Origin: Lachnospiraceae bacterium
GTDB lineage: Bacteria; Bacillota; Clostridia; Lachnospirales; Lachnospiraceae
Direction of reading: 5' to 3'
Length of the DNA stretch: 64,000 nt
Assembly (NCBI GenBank): GCA_017427685.1
Contig: JAFRSH010000004.1
Coordinates: forward strand, 57,943-121,942
Both the position numbers and the translations under genes were made by a program. This document shows positions 24,106-33,186 of the stretch, piece after piece (the first letter of the stretch is position 1; each line of letters starts with the position of its first letter). The notes below the pieces were generated by a model. The model was not told the origin of the DNA. It was given only the letters and a program-made list of their open reading frames with translations, and did no database searches.

Positions 24106-25767
24106 ATGAAGAAGAATAAAGCAAAAATCACAGTTGTAACACTGGCAGCAGTTATACTCTTACTCGGAGCCGGCACAGCTGTTTATGCATTCGCCGAAAA
24201 CAGGTCCGAAGCCGGAAAGCTCGCTCCGGCGGAAACCGTTGTGACCGCGGAAGAGAAAACAGACAATAAAGAAGACAAAACGGTAAACGCAGGTACCGAA
24301 AGTATTTTAACATCCGCTCTTACCGGAACCGCGGACGAAAGTGAAACGGTTTATGTAATATCAGGTGCCGACGGAACCGTAAATAAAGTGATCTCTGACG
24401 GACAGGATTGTACCGGACGTGAGCTTCCCGTATCGATCAAAGTGGGATATACACTTGACGGACAGCCCGTATCACCGCAGGAGATCGCCGGAAAGAGCGG
24501 ACATGTAGTCATAAGATATGATTACAAAAACGATGAGTATACGGATGTGGTAATAGGAGGAAAAGAGGAAAGAATAAACGTTCCTTACGCAGTCATTACC
24601 GGAATGGTACTCGAAAACGATGTGTTCGAAAATGTAACAGTTACAAACGGAAAGCTTTTTGATGACGGCAGCCGCTATATTGCGGCCGGAATTGCATTCC
24701 CGGGTCTTTCGGATGCACTCGGAGTCGGAAGCGATCTGATCGAAATCCCCGATCACTTCGAGATAAGTGCGGATGTTAAGAATTTTGAGCTTAACATGAC
24801 GCTTTCCCTTGTGACAAACGACATGCTTGACAGCCTGAATTCTTCCGAGCTTTCATCACTCGATCTTCCCACAGACCAGATCGATGTGCTTTCTAAAGCT
24901 GCAGATCAGCTTTCGGACGGATCAAAGACACTTTATGACGGCCTTTGCACGCTGCTTGAAAAAACATCGGCTCTCTCTGACGGAGTGGCAACTCTTTCCG
25001 CAGGTGCAAAAGACCTTAAAGATGGTGCAAAAGAGCTTGATAAGGGTGCGGGAGCTTTGAAGAAGGGTGCAACGGATCTTGAGTCGGGTCTTTCGACACT
25101 CACTTCAAACAACGAAACCTTAAACAACGGAGCCAAGCAGGTTTTTGAAAGCCTTCTCGCGACAGCTCAGAACGAGCTTGCGGCAGCAGGTCTTGATATT
25201 CCCGCGATGACAGTCGACAATTACGGTGAAGTTCTTGATTCGGTCATCGCTTCACTCGATGAAGCAATTGTTTATGCACAGGATCAAGGTGAGCTTGCGG
25301 CTGCTTCGGAAGGAGCAAAGAAAGTGATCGGACTCAAAGCATCTCTCGATAATTACAATACGTTCTACTTGGGACTCAAAACCTATACGGCAGGTGTTGA
25401 GGAAGCCGCTAAGGGTGCCGACTCGTTAAAGAGCGGTGCTGCAACGTTAAAGGACGGTACCAAAGCTCTTGCATCGGGTGCGGGGGATCTCTGTACAGGT
25501 GTAGGTACGCTCGAAAAAGGTGTTGAAGCATTCGGTACCGGCGTAACACAGCTTAAGGACGGTTCCAAGACACTGGCTGACGGAATGAATGATTTTAACG
25601 AACAGGGAGTACAGAAGATCGTCTCTGTACTTGACGGAGATGTAAGCGACCTGATGGAACGTGTTAAGGTTCTTGAGGGCGTCACCGATACATCCGGTGA
25701 CGGGTCGGAAGCTTCCGAAAAGAAGGGAGTTAAGTATATTTACCGCACAGAGGAGATCATGCCCTGA
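24106..25767 (+). CDS. YhgE/Pip-like envelope protein partnered with MMPL
   Basis: This product of 553 residues has an N-terminal membrane or signal segment (ITVVTLAAVILLLGAGTAVYA) and a beta-rich region to about residue 260. Two blocks follow with a seven-residue Leu/Gly pattern (DLKDGAKELDKGAGALKKGA and SLKSGAATLKDGTKALASGA), as in YhgE/Pip proteins. The blocks probably form long helices outside the membrane. No C-terminal helix is visible and the protein ends YRTEEIMP. The AAGGAGG site lies before ATG 24106. Pairing with an MMPL gene suggests a role in export across the envelope. Confidence 0.75.
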   Translation: MKKNKAKITVVTLAAVILLLGAGTAVYAFAENRSEAGKLAPAETVVTAEEKTDNKEDKTVNAGTESILTSALTGTADESETVYVISGADGTVNKVISDGQDCTGRELPVSIKVGYTLDGQPVSPQEIAGKSGHVVIRYDYKNDEYTDVVIGGKEERINVPYAVITGMVLENDVFENVTVTNGKLFDDGSRYIAAGIAFPGLSDALGVGSDLIEIPDHFEISADVKNFELNMTLSLVTNDMLDSLNSSELSSLDLPTDQIDVLSKAADQLSDGSKTLYDGLCTLLEKTSALSDGVATLSAGAKDLKDGAKELDKGAGALKKGATDLESGLSTLTSNNETLNNGAKQVFESLLATAQNELAAAGLDIPAMTVDNYGEVLDSVIASLDEAIVYAQDQGELAAASEGAKKVIGLKASLDNYNTFYLGLKTYTAGVEEAAKGADSLKSGAATLKDGTKALASGAGDLCTGVGTLEKGVEAFGTGVTQLKDGSKTLADGMNDFNEQGVQKIVSVLDGDVSDLMERVKVLEGVTDTSGDGSEASEKKGVKYIYRTEEIMP

Positions 25768-25796
25768 TCAGATACTGAATATTTAATAAATCCCCT

Positions 25797-25838
25797 AATC
25801 GCTCATTTCTGATGCAAGGTCGGAAATGAGCGATTTAC
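25797..25838 (+). terminator. Terminator after the MMPL operon
   Basis: AATCGCTCATTTC (25797-25809) pairs perfectly with GAAATGAGCGATT (25823-25835), a 13-bp stem, followed by a short T run. Confidence 0.7.
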
Positions 25839-25897
25839 GGTATCGTATTTCGCAGATCCTAAGGTTTTTGATCGTCTTTTGTGTAAGCATGTTTATA

Positions 25898-25926
25898 TTG
25901 CGTTAAGCACGGAAAAAACATATAAT
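25898..25926 (+). promoter_or_regulatory. Candidate promoter of the SPFH operon
   Basis: TTGCGT (25898-25903) and a perfect TATAAT (25921-25926) are separated by 17 bases, about 58 bases before the start. The -35 is weak. Confidence 0.45.
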
Positions 25927-25984
25927 AATGATTGGTGCCGGCGTTGACGGCATCTTTAAAAGGACAATCGAAAGGAGTATACAC

Positions 25985-27187
25985 ATGGGACTTATTAAAG
26001 CAGCTCTCGGAGCAGCCGGCGGCGTTCTTGCCGATCAGTGGAAAGAATTCTTTTATTGCGAGGCGATCGACAAGGATATCCTTGTTGTTAAAGGCCAGAA
26101 GATGATCGGATCCCGTTCTTCGAACACCAAGGGAAGCGACAACATCATCAGCAACGGCAGCGGAATCTGTGTAGCAGACGGACAGTGTATGATCATCGTT
26201 GATCAGGGTAAGGTTGTTGAGTTCTGCGCAGAGCCCGGCGAGTTCACATACGACACATCATCCGAGCCCAGCATCTTTGCGGGCAGCCTCGGAAAGAGCA
26301 TCATCGAGTCGTTCAAGACCTTCGGAAAGCGTTTCGCTTACGGCGGTGACACAGGCAAGGATCAGAGAGTTTACTACTTCAACACCAAGGAGATCATCGA
26401 CAACAAGGTCGGCACTCCCAGCCCTGTTCCTTTCAGAGTGGTTGACACGAACATCGGTCTTGATATCGACATCAGGATGAGATGTAATGCCGTTTATTCC
26501 TACAAGATCACAGATCCGCTTCTTTTCTACACAAACGTTTGCGGTAACGTGACCAACACGTACGACCGTTCAGAGATCGACGCTCAGTTAAAGAGCGAGC
26601 TCCTTGCGGCACTTCAGCCCGCATTCAGCAAGATCTCCGATCAGGGCATCCGTTACAGCTCGATCGCAGGTCATACACTTGAGCTTGAGAAGGCTCTTCG
26701 TGAAGTTCTTGTTGAGAAGTGGACCAACAACCGTGGTATCACACTTCATACCTTCAATATCAACTCGATCAATGCGGATCCTCAGGACGAGGAGATGATC
26801 CGTCAGGCACAGAGGAACGCTATCTACCGCGATCCTACCATGGCAGCCGCTACACTTGTCGGCGCTCAGAGCCAGGCTATGCAGGATGCAGCCAAGAACT
26901 CTGCAGGCGCTATGACAGGCTTCATGGGCATGGGAATGGCAGCTCAGGCAGGCGGTGTGAACGCTCAGAACCTCTTCGCTATGGGACAGCAGCAACAGGC
27001 AGCAGCTCCCGCACCCGCAGCTCCCGCAGCAGGTTCGTGGACATGCCAGTGCGGTACCGTCAACACCGGTAAGTTCTGCAGCAACTGCGGTACACCCGCA
27101 CCCGCTCCCGCAGGAAACTGGACCTGCAAGTGCGGAACAGTCAATACAGGCAAGTTCTGCAGCAACTGCGGTTCACCCAGAGCATAA
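25985..27187 (+). CDS. SPFH-domain protein with two zinc ribbons
   Basis: This product of 400 residues resembles B. subtilis YdjI ('virion core protein'). An SPFH/band-7 domain spans about 20-300. A Gly/Ala/Gln-rich linker follows (GFMGMGMAAQAGG, then AAAPAPAAPAA), then two near-identical zinc ribbons, CQCGTVNTGKFCSNCG and CKCGTVNTGKFCSNCG, 27 residues apart. SPFH proteins build membrane-bound scaffolds. Start ATG 25985 has an AAAGGAG site. The next two genes complete a ydjGHI-like operon that is linked to membrane stress in B. subtilis. Confidence 0.85.
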   Translation: MGLIKAALGAAGGVLADQWKEFFYCEAIDKDILVVKGQKMIGSRSSNTKGSDNIISNGSGICVADGQCMIIVDQGKVVEFCAEPGEFTYDTSSEPSIFAGSLGKSIIESFKTFGKRFAYGGDTGKDQRVYYFNTKEIIDNKVGTPSPVPFRVVDTNIGLDIDIRMRCNAVYSYKITDPLLFYTNVCGNVTNTYDRSEIDAQLKSELLAALQPAFSKISDQGIRYSSIAGHTLELEKALREVLVEKWTNNRGITLHTFNINSINADPQDEEMIRQAQRNAIYRDPTMAAATLVGAQSQAMQDAAKNSAGAMTGFMGMGMAAQAGGVNAQNLFAMGQQQQAAAPAPAAPAAGSWTCQCGTVNTGKFCSNCGTPAPAPAGNWTCKCGTVNTGKFCSNCGSPRA

Positions 27188-27271
27188 GCTCACACAACCG
27201 ATCACGCTATATAAACCTCGGGTGTTCCGACAGGAGCACCCGGGATTGTATGTTGAAAAGAGGAGATAGAC

Positions 27272-28366
27272 ATGGCATTACTTGAATACAAGTGTCCGTG
27301 CTGTTCGGGTGCGATAGAGTACAACAGTACCGTAGGCAAGATGAAGTGCCCCTACTGCGATACCGAATTTGAGATGGAGACACTTAAGGAAATGGACGAA
27401 GCCATTTCCGAAGATACCGTGAACGATGATCTCTCATGGGATACCAAAGCCGGCTCGGAATGGTCCGACAGCGAGGCTTCGGGAGTAGTCAGCTACGAGT
27501 GCAAGTCCTGTGGAGCAAAGATCACATTTGACGCAACAACAACCGCTTCGTCGTGTCCTTTCTGTGACAACCCGATCGTTATGACGGCGGGATTCGTGGG
27601 CGGTCTTAAGCCTGATTTCGTTATTCCTTTCAAGCTTGACAAGAAAGCCGCAAAGGAAGGCTTCTTAAAGCATCTTACAGGCAAGAAGCTTTTACCCAAA
27701 GTATTTAAGGATCAGAATCATATCGATGAGATCAAGGGCGTTTACGTGCCTTTCTGGATCTTTGATTCGGATGCTGATGCGAACATGGTCTTCAAGGGAA
27801 CCAAGGTTCGCCGTTACACCTCCGGATCGTACGATGTTACCGAGACGAGCTACTACAGAGTTCTCCGCTCGGGTAACATGTCCTTCGCCAACATTCCCGT
27901 TGACGGATCCGAGAAGATGGACGATGCTCTCATGGATTCCGTTGAGCCCTTCGATGTTAAGCAGGGAGTTGAGTTCCAGTCGGCTTACCTCGCAGGATAC
28001 TGCGCAGACAAGTACGACGTCTCCGCAGAGGATTCCATCGAACGTGCTAACAAGAGGATCCGTAACAGTACAGAGGCGGCATTCAAGGCAACGGCAGCAG
28101 AGTACACGACTCTTACCACCGAGGCCAACAACATCAGACTCAGCAACGGCAAGACACGTTACGCACTTCTTCCTCTGTGGATCCTCAACACCACATGGAA
28201 CGGAGAGAAGTATGTGTTCGCCATGAACGGACAGACAGGCAAGTTCGTAGGAAACCTTCCTTGTGACAAGGGACTTTACAAGAAGTATCTCTTCTCCACG
28301 GCAGGGATCGCTACGGTCATCATCGCGGCAGGTTGGTATGCACTCAAGCTGCTCGGGATTCTGTGA
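27272..28366 (+). CDS. Zinc-ribbon membrane protein, YdjG-like
   Basis: The product has 364 residues. Two zinc ribbons open the protein: CPCCSG...CPYC (about 8-30) and CKSCGAK...CPFC (about 77-100). A conserved domain follows (PDFVIPFKLDKKAAKEGFLK, VYVPFWIFDSDADA, KTRYALLPLWILNTTW). A C-terminal membrane helix (STAGIATVIIAAGWYALKLL) suggests anchoring with the bulk in the cytoplasm. Its place between the SPFH and TPM-domain genes matches B. subtilis YdjG. The molecular role is unknown. Confidence 0.8.
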   Translation: MALLEYKCPCCSGAIEYNSTVGKMKCPYCDTEFEMETLKEMDEAISEDTVNDDLSWDTKAGSEWSDSEASGVVSYECKSCGAKITFDATTTASSCPFCDNPIVMTAGFVGGLKPDFVIPFKLDKKAAKEGFLKHLTGKKLLPKVFKDQNHIDEIKGVYVPFWIFDSDADANMVFKGTKVRRYTSGSYDVTETSYYRVLRSGNMSFANIPVDGSEKMDDALMDSVEPFDVKQGVEFQSAYLAGYCADKYDVSAEDSIERANKRIRNSTEAAFKATAAEYTTLTTEANNIRLSNGKTRYALLPLWILNTTWNGEKYVFAMNGQTGKFVGNLPCDKGLYKKYLFSTAGIATVIIAAGWYALKLLGIL

Positions 28367-28380
28367 AAGGGGGTAAAGAT

Positions 28381-29217
28381 ATGAAGAAAGACATTAAAGC
28401 AATAATCTTTACCACTCTTTGTATGGTGGCGGCATGTCTCTTTATGTTCGTCGACGGATCGACCCCGGTAAGTGCCGCGGAAGAATCCGAAAAGGTCGGA
28501 AAGGGCTGCTCGGACAATTACAGGATCTACGACTACACCGACGCTATCGATGACAGCGAAGAAGAACAACTCGAACAGCGTCTTTGGAACATCAGCAACA
28601 AATACGGCGTGGACGTTGCGGTTATCATTGACTGGGAAAGGCCGAGCTCCATCGAATCCGAGTATTCATACAAGGATGAGGTATGGAGAACCAACGAGTA
28701 CGCTCACCAGTTCTACAATGCATACGAGTACTCTGACGACGGTGTGATCTTCGCGCTTGTTCAGTCGGACAGATCGTGGGGTATCCAGGGCTTCGGTGCT
28801 CTTGAGAAAACGATCGGAAGCAAGTATGATTCGATCTTTGAGGAGATGAAGAGTGACCTCTCAGCAGACCGTTACGGTGATGCCGTAGGCGTGTTCGCGG
28901 ACGAGATGGAAAGCCTGCTTGCAGGATTTAAGACCCAGTGGATCAAGGACCTTGCGTTCATCATCGTAGTTTCGCTCGTGATCGGACTTATCATCGGTCT
29001 CATCAGGGCAAGTGCTTTGAAGGCACAGCTCAAGAGCGTTGCGGTCAAGACCGAGGCTTCGGACTACATCGTTCCCGGAAGCTTCAACCTCAGGAATTCA
29101 CGTGACTTCTTCCTCTACAAGACTGTTTCGAGAGTCAAGAGAGAGTCCTCGTCGAGCAGCGGTTCTTCGCACTCGTCGGGCGGAAGGTCATCTTCGGGTG
29201 GCGGCGGACACTATTGA
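28381..29217 (+). CDS. TPM-domain membrane protein, YdjH-like
   Basis: This product of 278 residues has a signal peptide (IIFTTLCMVAACLFMFVDGS), a TPM domain outside the membrane (about 45-185; RIYDYTDAIDDSEEEQLEQR, VDVAVIIDWERP, DDGVIFALVQSDRSWGI), one membrane helix (DLAFIIVVSLVIGLIIGLI), and a cytoplasmic tail that ends in a Ser/Gly run (SSGGRSSSGGGGHY) typical of the family. ATG 28381 is preceded by AAGGGGG. It is the last gene of the operon, closed by a terminator. Confidence 0.85.
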   Translation: MKKDIKAIIFTTLCMVAACLFMFVDGSTPVSAAEESEKVGKGCSDNYRIYDYTDAIDDSEEEQLEQRLWNISNKYGVDVAVIIDWERPSSIESEYSYKDEVWRTNEYAHQFYNAYEYSDDGVIFALVQSDRSWGIQGFGALEKTIGSKYDSIFEEMKSDLSADRYGDAVGVFADEMESLLAGFKTQWIKDLAFIIVVSLVIGLIIGLIRASALKAQLKSVAVKTEASDYIVPGSFNLRNSRDFFLYKTVSRVKRESSSSSGSSHSSGGRSSSGGGGHY

Positions 29218-29240
29218 TCTGCCACATAAGCGTTAAAGCA

Positions 29241-29282
29241 ATGCGGCTTGTACCTCTTCGGGGCAAGCCGCATATTATATTA
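29241..29282 (+). terminator. Terminator of the SPFH operon
   Basis: ATGCGGCTTG (29241-29250) pairs with CAAGCCGCAT (29264-29273), followed by ATTATATT. Confidence 0.75.
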
Positions 29283-29291
29283 AATAAAATG

Positions 29292-29320
29292 ATGACAATT
29301 TTTGAAGGATATAATATAAT
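29292..29320 (+). promoter_or_regulatory. Promoter before bactofilin and pyrH
   Basis: ATGACA (29292-29297) and a perfect TATAAT (29315-29320) lie 17 bases apart, 37 bases before the bactofilin start. It may drive the long block to polC, apart from the terminator inside. Confidence 0.65.
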
Positions 29321-29356
29321 GATTGGTGTTTACAATGATATTTAGAGGAGGCAGTT

Positions 29357-30190
29357 ATGGGTTTTTTCAAAGATATTAACGGAGACGCCGAAAACAATGT
29401 CGACGATCTTGTGAATGTTTCTACAGATGAGGACGTTGATGCTTCTCTGCTTGAAAGCCTTTTTGACGGCAACGGCGACAGTGACGACATCGCAGTCGTA
29501 GACGAGGCGTACGATATCGAGGACGCTTCGGCAGCTCCCGAGGAGATCGCAGAGCCCGAGCCCGAGGAACTCCCCGCAGAGGACATTTTTGCGGCAGAGC
29601 CCGAGGCAGCGGCAGCAGAGGAAGCTCCCGTATTAGAGGAGCCCGCAGCGATAGAAGAGCCTGCAGCAGTCGAGGAGCCTGCGGTAAGCGCGTTCAAGAA
29701 TCTTGAGGAGGAAGCTCCCAAGGCACCCGCACGCAGCGGTGCGAACGACGACCAGGTTACCGTTATTACCAAGGGAACAACCATCAACGGTTCGATCATT
29801 TCCGATTGCTCTTTGAACGTCATGGGTACCATCAACGGTGACATCGAATGTGTCGGCAAGCTTACCATCTCCGGTAACGTGGCCGGTAACTCCACAGCAT
29901 CCGACGTCTTTGTCAGCGCTAAGAGACTCAACGGCAACATCGACAGCGAAGGAACCGTTAAAGTCGGTCTCGGAACAGTTGTTGTCGGTGATATCAAAGC
30001 AGGTTCGGCAGTTGTCGCCGGCGCCGTTAAGGGCGAGCTTGATATCCAGGGACCTATCGTTATCGATTCGACAGCGATCATCAAGGGTAATGTTAAGGCT
30101 AAGTCTGTTCAGATGAACAACGGAGCTATCCTCGAAGGATTCTGCTCACTTGTTTACTCATCTGTCAGCGTAGACGACATCTTTGAATGA
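29357..30190 (+). CDS. Bactofilin-type polymer-forming protein
   Basis: This product of 277 residues has a very acidic Glu/Ala/Pro-rich N-terminal half (PEEIAEPEPEELPAEDIF and a run of EEPAAIEEPAAVEEPA) and a C-terminal bactofilin beta helix (VITKGTTINGSIISDCSLNV, then TINGDIECVGKLTISGNVAG and repeats spaced about 17-18 residues). Bactofilins polymerise without nucleotide and help shape the cell or place wall enzymes. The acidic half is long for the family, whose helix is usually flanked by short tails. It sits 21 bases before pyrH, probably in one transcript. Confidence 0.8.
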   Translation: MGFFKDINGDAENNVDDLVNVSTDEDVDASLLESLFDGNGDSDDIAVVDEAYDIEDASAAPEEIAEPEPEELPAEDIFAAEPEAAAAEEAPVLEEPAAIEEPAAVEEPAVSAFKNLEEEAPKAPARSGANDDQVTVITKGTTINGSIISDCSLNVMGTINGDIECVGKLTISGNVAGNSTASDVFVSAKRLNGNIDSEGTVKVGLGTVVVGDIKAGSAVVAGAVKGELDIQGPIVIDSTAIIKGNVKAKSVQMNNGAILEGFCSLVYSSVSVDDIFE

Positions 30191-30211
30191 TAGAGACAGA
30201 GGATCCGATAC

Positions 30212-30919
30212 ATGGCTAGATTTAACAGAATTATGATAAAGCTCAGCGGCGAGGCTCTCGCCGCTGAAAAAAAGACAGGTTTTGACGACGCGACCTGTCT
30301 CGCTGTTGCAAAACAGATCAAGAGCGTTGTGGAGAGCGGAACCCAGGTAGCGATCGTTATCGGCGGAGGCAACTTCTGGAGAGGCAGGACCGGCGGCGGG
30401 ATCGACAGACTCAAGTCAGATCAGGTCGGCATGCTCGCAACCGTCATGAACTGCGTGTTCATGTCCGAGATACTCCGCACCGTGGGCGTTAAGACCAGGG
30501 TCTACACTCCGTTTATCTGCGGTGATATCGCCAAGCTCTTCAACAAGGACGATGTTGTTGAGGATCTTGAGAACGGAAGAGTCGTTTTCCTCGCAGGAGG
30601 AACGGGACATCCTTATTTCTCGACCGACACGGCTTGTGCGCTTCGTGCGATCGAGCTCGACTGTGAGAGCATCCTCATGGCCAAGTCGATCGACGGTGTC
30701 TACACTGCCGATCCCGAGAAGGATCCCACGGCAGTCAAGTACGACACGATCTCCCTTAAGGAGGTCATTGCCAAAGGACTCGGCGTTATCGATGCGGCAT
30801 CCGCCGTACTTTGCAGTGAGAACAAGATGCCGCTTCTCATCTTCTCGCTCAACGAGGAGAATTCGATCATCAGAAGCGCAGCCGGCGAGAAGACCGGAAC
30901 CGTTGTTACGGTTGACTGA
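30212..30919 (+). CDS. pyrH: Uridylate kinase
   Basis: This 235-residue UMP kinase makes UDP from UMP and ATP. It is an amino-acid-kinase fold: IMIKLSGEALA at the start, AIVIGGGNFWRGRTG binding phosphate, FLAGGTGHPYFSTDTACALR binding nucleotide, and MAKSIDGVYTADPEKDP. The length is normal. In many bacteria it follows rpsB and tsf, but here a bactofilin gene takes that place. It is followed by frr 19 bases later. Confidence 0.97.
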   Translation: MARFNRIMIKLSGEALAAEKKTGFDDATCLAVAKQIKSVVESGTQVAIVIGGGNFWRGRTGGGIDRLKSDQVGMLATVMNCVFMSEILRTVGVKTRVYTPFICGDIAKLFNKDDVVEDLENGRVVFLAGGTGHPYFSTDTACALRAIELDCESILMAKSIDGVYTADPEKDPTAVKYDTISLKEVIAKGLGVIDAASAVLCSENKMPLLIFSLNEENSIIRSAAGEKTGTVVTVD

Positions 30920-30938
30920 TTAATGAGGAGGTTTACAC

Positions 30939-31493
30939 ATGGACGAGAGATTTAAAGTATTTGAAGAGAAGATGAAGAAGACCATCGACGTGCTTTCAGA
31001 GGAGTACGCATCGGTCAGAGCGGGACGTGCAAATCCCCATCTTATCGATAAGATCAAGGTTGACTACTACGGAACACCTTCACCCATCAATGCGGTGGCT
31101 AACGTTTCCGTACCCGAAGCAAGGATCATCCAGATCCAGCCTTGGGAGTCCAAGATGATCAAAGAGATCGAGAAGGCCATCAACATGGCAGAGATCGGTA
31201 TCAACCCCACCAACGACGGCAAGGTCATCAGACTCGTATTCCCCGAGCTCACAGAGGACAGACGTAAGGAGCTTGTTAAGGACATCAAGAAGAAGGGTGA
31301 GGATGCCAAGGTCGCTCTCCGTAACATCAGACGTGATGCCAACGACCTCGCCAAGAAGCTCGGCAAGGCTTCGGAGATCTCCGAGGACGTTCAGAAGCAG
31401 ATCGAGGACGATATTAACAAGATCACCGAGAAGAACGTCGGTGACGTAGACAAGATGATCGAAAGCAAGAGCAAAGAGATCATGACAGTATGA
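30939..31493 (+). CDS. frr: Ribosome recycling factor
   Basis: This 184-residue protein splits the ribosome after termination together with EF-G. It has the typical motifs VRAGRANPHLIDKIKVDYYG, IQIQPWESKMIKEIEKAI and GINPTNDGKVIRLVFPELTE. An AGGAGG site lies before ATG 30939. An intrinsic terminator between frr and uppS may reduce the downstream message. Confidence 0.97.
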   Translation: MDERFKVFEEKMKKTIDVLSEEYASVRAGRANPHLIDKIKVDYYGTPSPINAVANVSVPEARIIQIQPWESKMIKEIEKAINMAEIGINPTNDGKVIRLVFPELTEDRRKELVKDIKKKGEDAKVALRNIRRDANDLAKKLGKASEISEDVQKQIEDDINKITEKNVGDVDKMIESKSKEIMTV

Positions 31494-31516
31494 TACCCCG
31501 CAATAGGTGAAAAGGT

Positions 31517-31551
31517 GGTCGGGAGTGGCAACATTCCCGACCGGTTTTTTT
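31517..31551 (+). terminator. Terminator between frr and uppS
   Basis: GGTCGGGA (31517-31524) pairs with TCCCGACC (31535-31542), followed by GG and seven T. It probably attenuates read-through into uppS. Confidence 0.75.
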
Positions 31552-31578
31552 GAACCTGTCAGGGTTTAGAGGTAAAAC

Positions 31579-32319
31579 ATGGCCAGGAAGAAAAAGGATG
31601 AGACAGTCGAGCTCAAGGTCCCCGAGCATGTCGCGATAATCATGGACGGCAACGGGCGCTGGGCCAAGAAGAGATTCCTGCCCCGTAGCGCCGGTCATTC
31701 GGCGGGCAGCAGGACGGTCGAGCAGATCTGCGACGACGCGTGGTCACTCGGCATCAAGTATCTGACTGTATATGCGTTCTCGACCGAGAACTGGAAGCGG
31801 TCGGACAGTGAGGTCGCAACGCTTATGGACCTCCTCCGCAAGTACATGAAGAACTGCCTTGAGCGTAGCAGGAAGAACAACATGAAGGTCTGCGTTATCG
31901 GTGATGTAACGAGACTTGACGAGGACCTCCGCCACAGCATCGAGGAGCTCACGCGCGAGTCGGCCGGGAACACGGGACTGTGCTTCACCGTCGCTCTCAA
32001 CTACGGCGGAAGAGACGAGCTCGTGCGAGCCTTTAAGAAGATGATGGCGGACGCACAGAGCGGTCGTATCTCTGAGTCAGAGGTCAGTGAGGAGACGATC
32101 TCACAGTACCTCGACACAGCCGGGATGCCAGACCCCGACCTCGTGATACGCACGAGCGGCGAGATCAGGCTCTCGAACTTCCTCCCGTGGCAGTCGGCTT
32201 ACTCGGAGCTCTATTTCACGGACGTGCTCTGGCCCGATTTCGACAAGAAGGAGCTCATCAAGGCAATCGAGTACTACAACAAAAAAGACAGACGTTTTGG
32301 GGGTCGCAATGAAGAATAA
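31579..32319 (+). CDS. uppS: Undecaprenyl (di-trans,poly-cis-) diphosphate synthase
   Basis: This 246-residue cis-prenyltransferase extends farnesyl diphosphate to the C55 carrier for wall synthesis. IIMDGNGRWAKKR carries the catalytic aspartate. YLTVYAFSTENWKR, FTVALNYGGRDELVRAFKKM, and DLVIRTSGEIRLSNFLPWQS with the allylic-substrate arginine follow. It overlaps cdsA by 11 bases, a sign of translational coupling. Confidence 0.96.
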   Translation: MARKKKDETVELKVPEHVAIIMDGNGRWAKKRFLPRSAGHSAGSRTVEQICDDAWSLGIKYLTVYAFSTENWKRSDSEVATLMDLLRKYMKNCLERSRKNNMKVCVIGDVTRLDEDLRHSIEELTRESAGNTGLCFTVALNYGGRDELVRAFKKMMADAQSGRISESEVSEETISQYLDTAGMPDPDLVIRTSGEIRLSNFLPWQSAYSELYFTDVLWPDFDKKELIKAIEYYNKKDRRFGGRNEE

Positions 32320-33178
32320 AGACAGCGGATTAAAGCATTCTTTCTGGGTGAGGTTCAGAAGCTCGGTAATACTTATGACCATCACCGTACTCTCCATGAT
32401 CTTCGGAGGCTACGTACTTTTCGGGGTTCTTTTTGCTATAACGCTTATAGGCCTCTTCGAACTCTACAAAGTGGTCGGGGTGAACAAAAGTGCGGCAGGT
32501 GTCGTGGGATACTTGGCCGCGGCGGCGCTTTACTTCTCGGTCATGGAATGCACGCAGGACTTCGGGATCATCACGGGCTGCAGCGCAGTCGGCGGGACAC
32601 TCCCCGTGATCATCGGAGTTTTCACGGTGATACTGCTCGCTGTTTATGTGCTTGCATTCCCCAAGTTTAATTCCGAACAGATCACGATGGTGTTCTTCGG
32701 ATTCTTCTACGTGGCACTCACCATTTCGTACATCTACAGACTCAGGATCAGTGACGCGGGCGCCTACAGCGTTTGGCTTATCTTCATCTGCTCGTGGGGA
32801 GCCGACACCATGGCTTACCTCACCGGCATCCTGATCGGAAAGCACAAGATCGCACCCGTGCTCTCACCTAAGAAGACTGTGGAGGGATGTATCGGAGGAG
32901 TGATCGGAGCTACGCTTATCGGATTTATCTACTCACTGATCTTTAAGGATGACCTTTCGAAGGTGTTTGATAACCCCGTGCTCCTCTTCACGATAGTGAG
33001 CGCTGTCGCTTCGGTTGTTTCGATGATCGGCGATATGGCTGCTTCGGCCATCAAGCGCAACAAGGACATCAAGGATTACGGTTCGCTCATCCCCGGTCAC
33101 GGCGGGATCCTCGACAGGTTTGACAGCGTTATCTTTGTGGCTCCCATCATTTACTTCCTGCTTAAGTTTATCGGATGA
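32309..33178 (+). CDS. cdsA: Phosphatidate cytidylyltransferase
   Basis: This membrane enzyme of 289 residues makes CDP-diacylglycerol from phosphatidate and CTP. About seven or eight membrane helices are visible. The signature near the C-terminus is GSLIPGHGGILDRFDSVIFV, and SPKKTVEGCIGGVIGA precedes it. ATG 32309 has GGGGG just before it and lies inside the end of uppS. The stop overlaps the next frame. Confidence 0.95.
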   Translation: MKNKDSGLKHSFWVRFRSSVILMTITVLSMIFGGYVLFGVLFAITLIGLFELYKVVGVNKSAAGVVGYLAAAALYFSVMECTQDFGIITGCSAVGGTLPVIIGVFTVILLAVYVLAFPKFNSEQITMVFFGFFYVALTISYIYRLRISDAGAYSVWLIFICSWGADTMAYLTGILIGKHKIAPVLSPKKTVEGCIGGVIGATLIGFIYSLIFKDDLSKVFDNPVLLFTIVSAVASVVSMIGDMAASAIKRNKDIKDYGSLIPGHGGILDRFDSVIFVAPIIYFLLKFIG

Positions 33179-33186
33179 AGGTTTGT

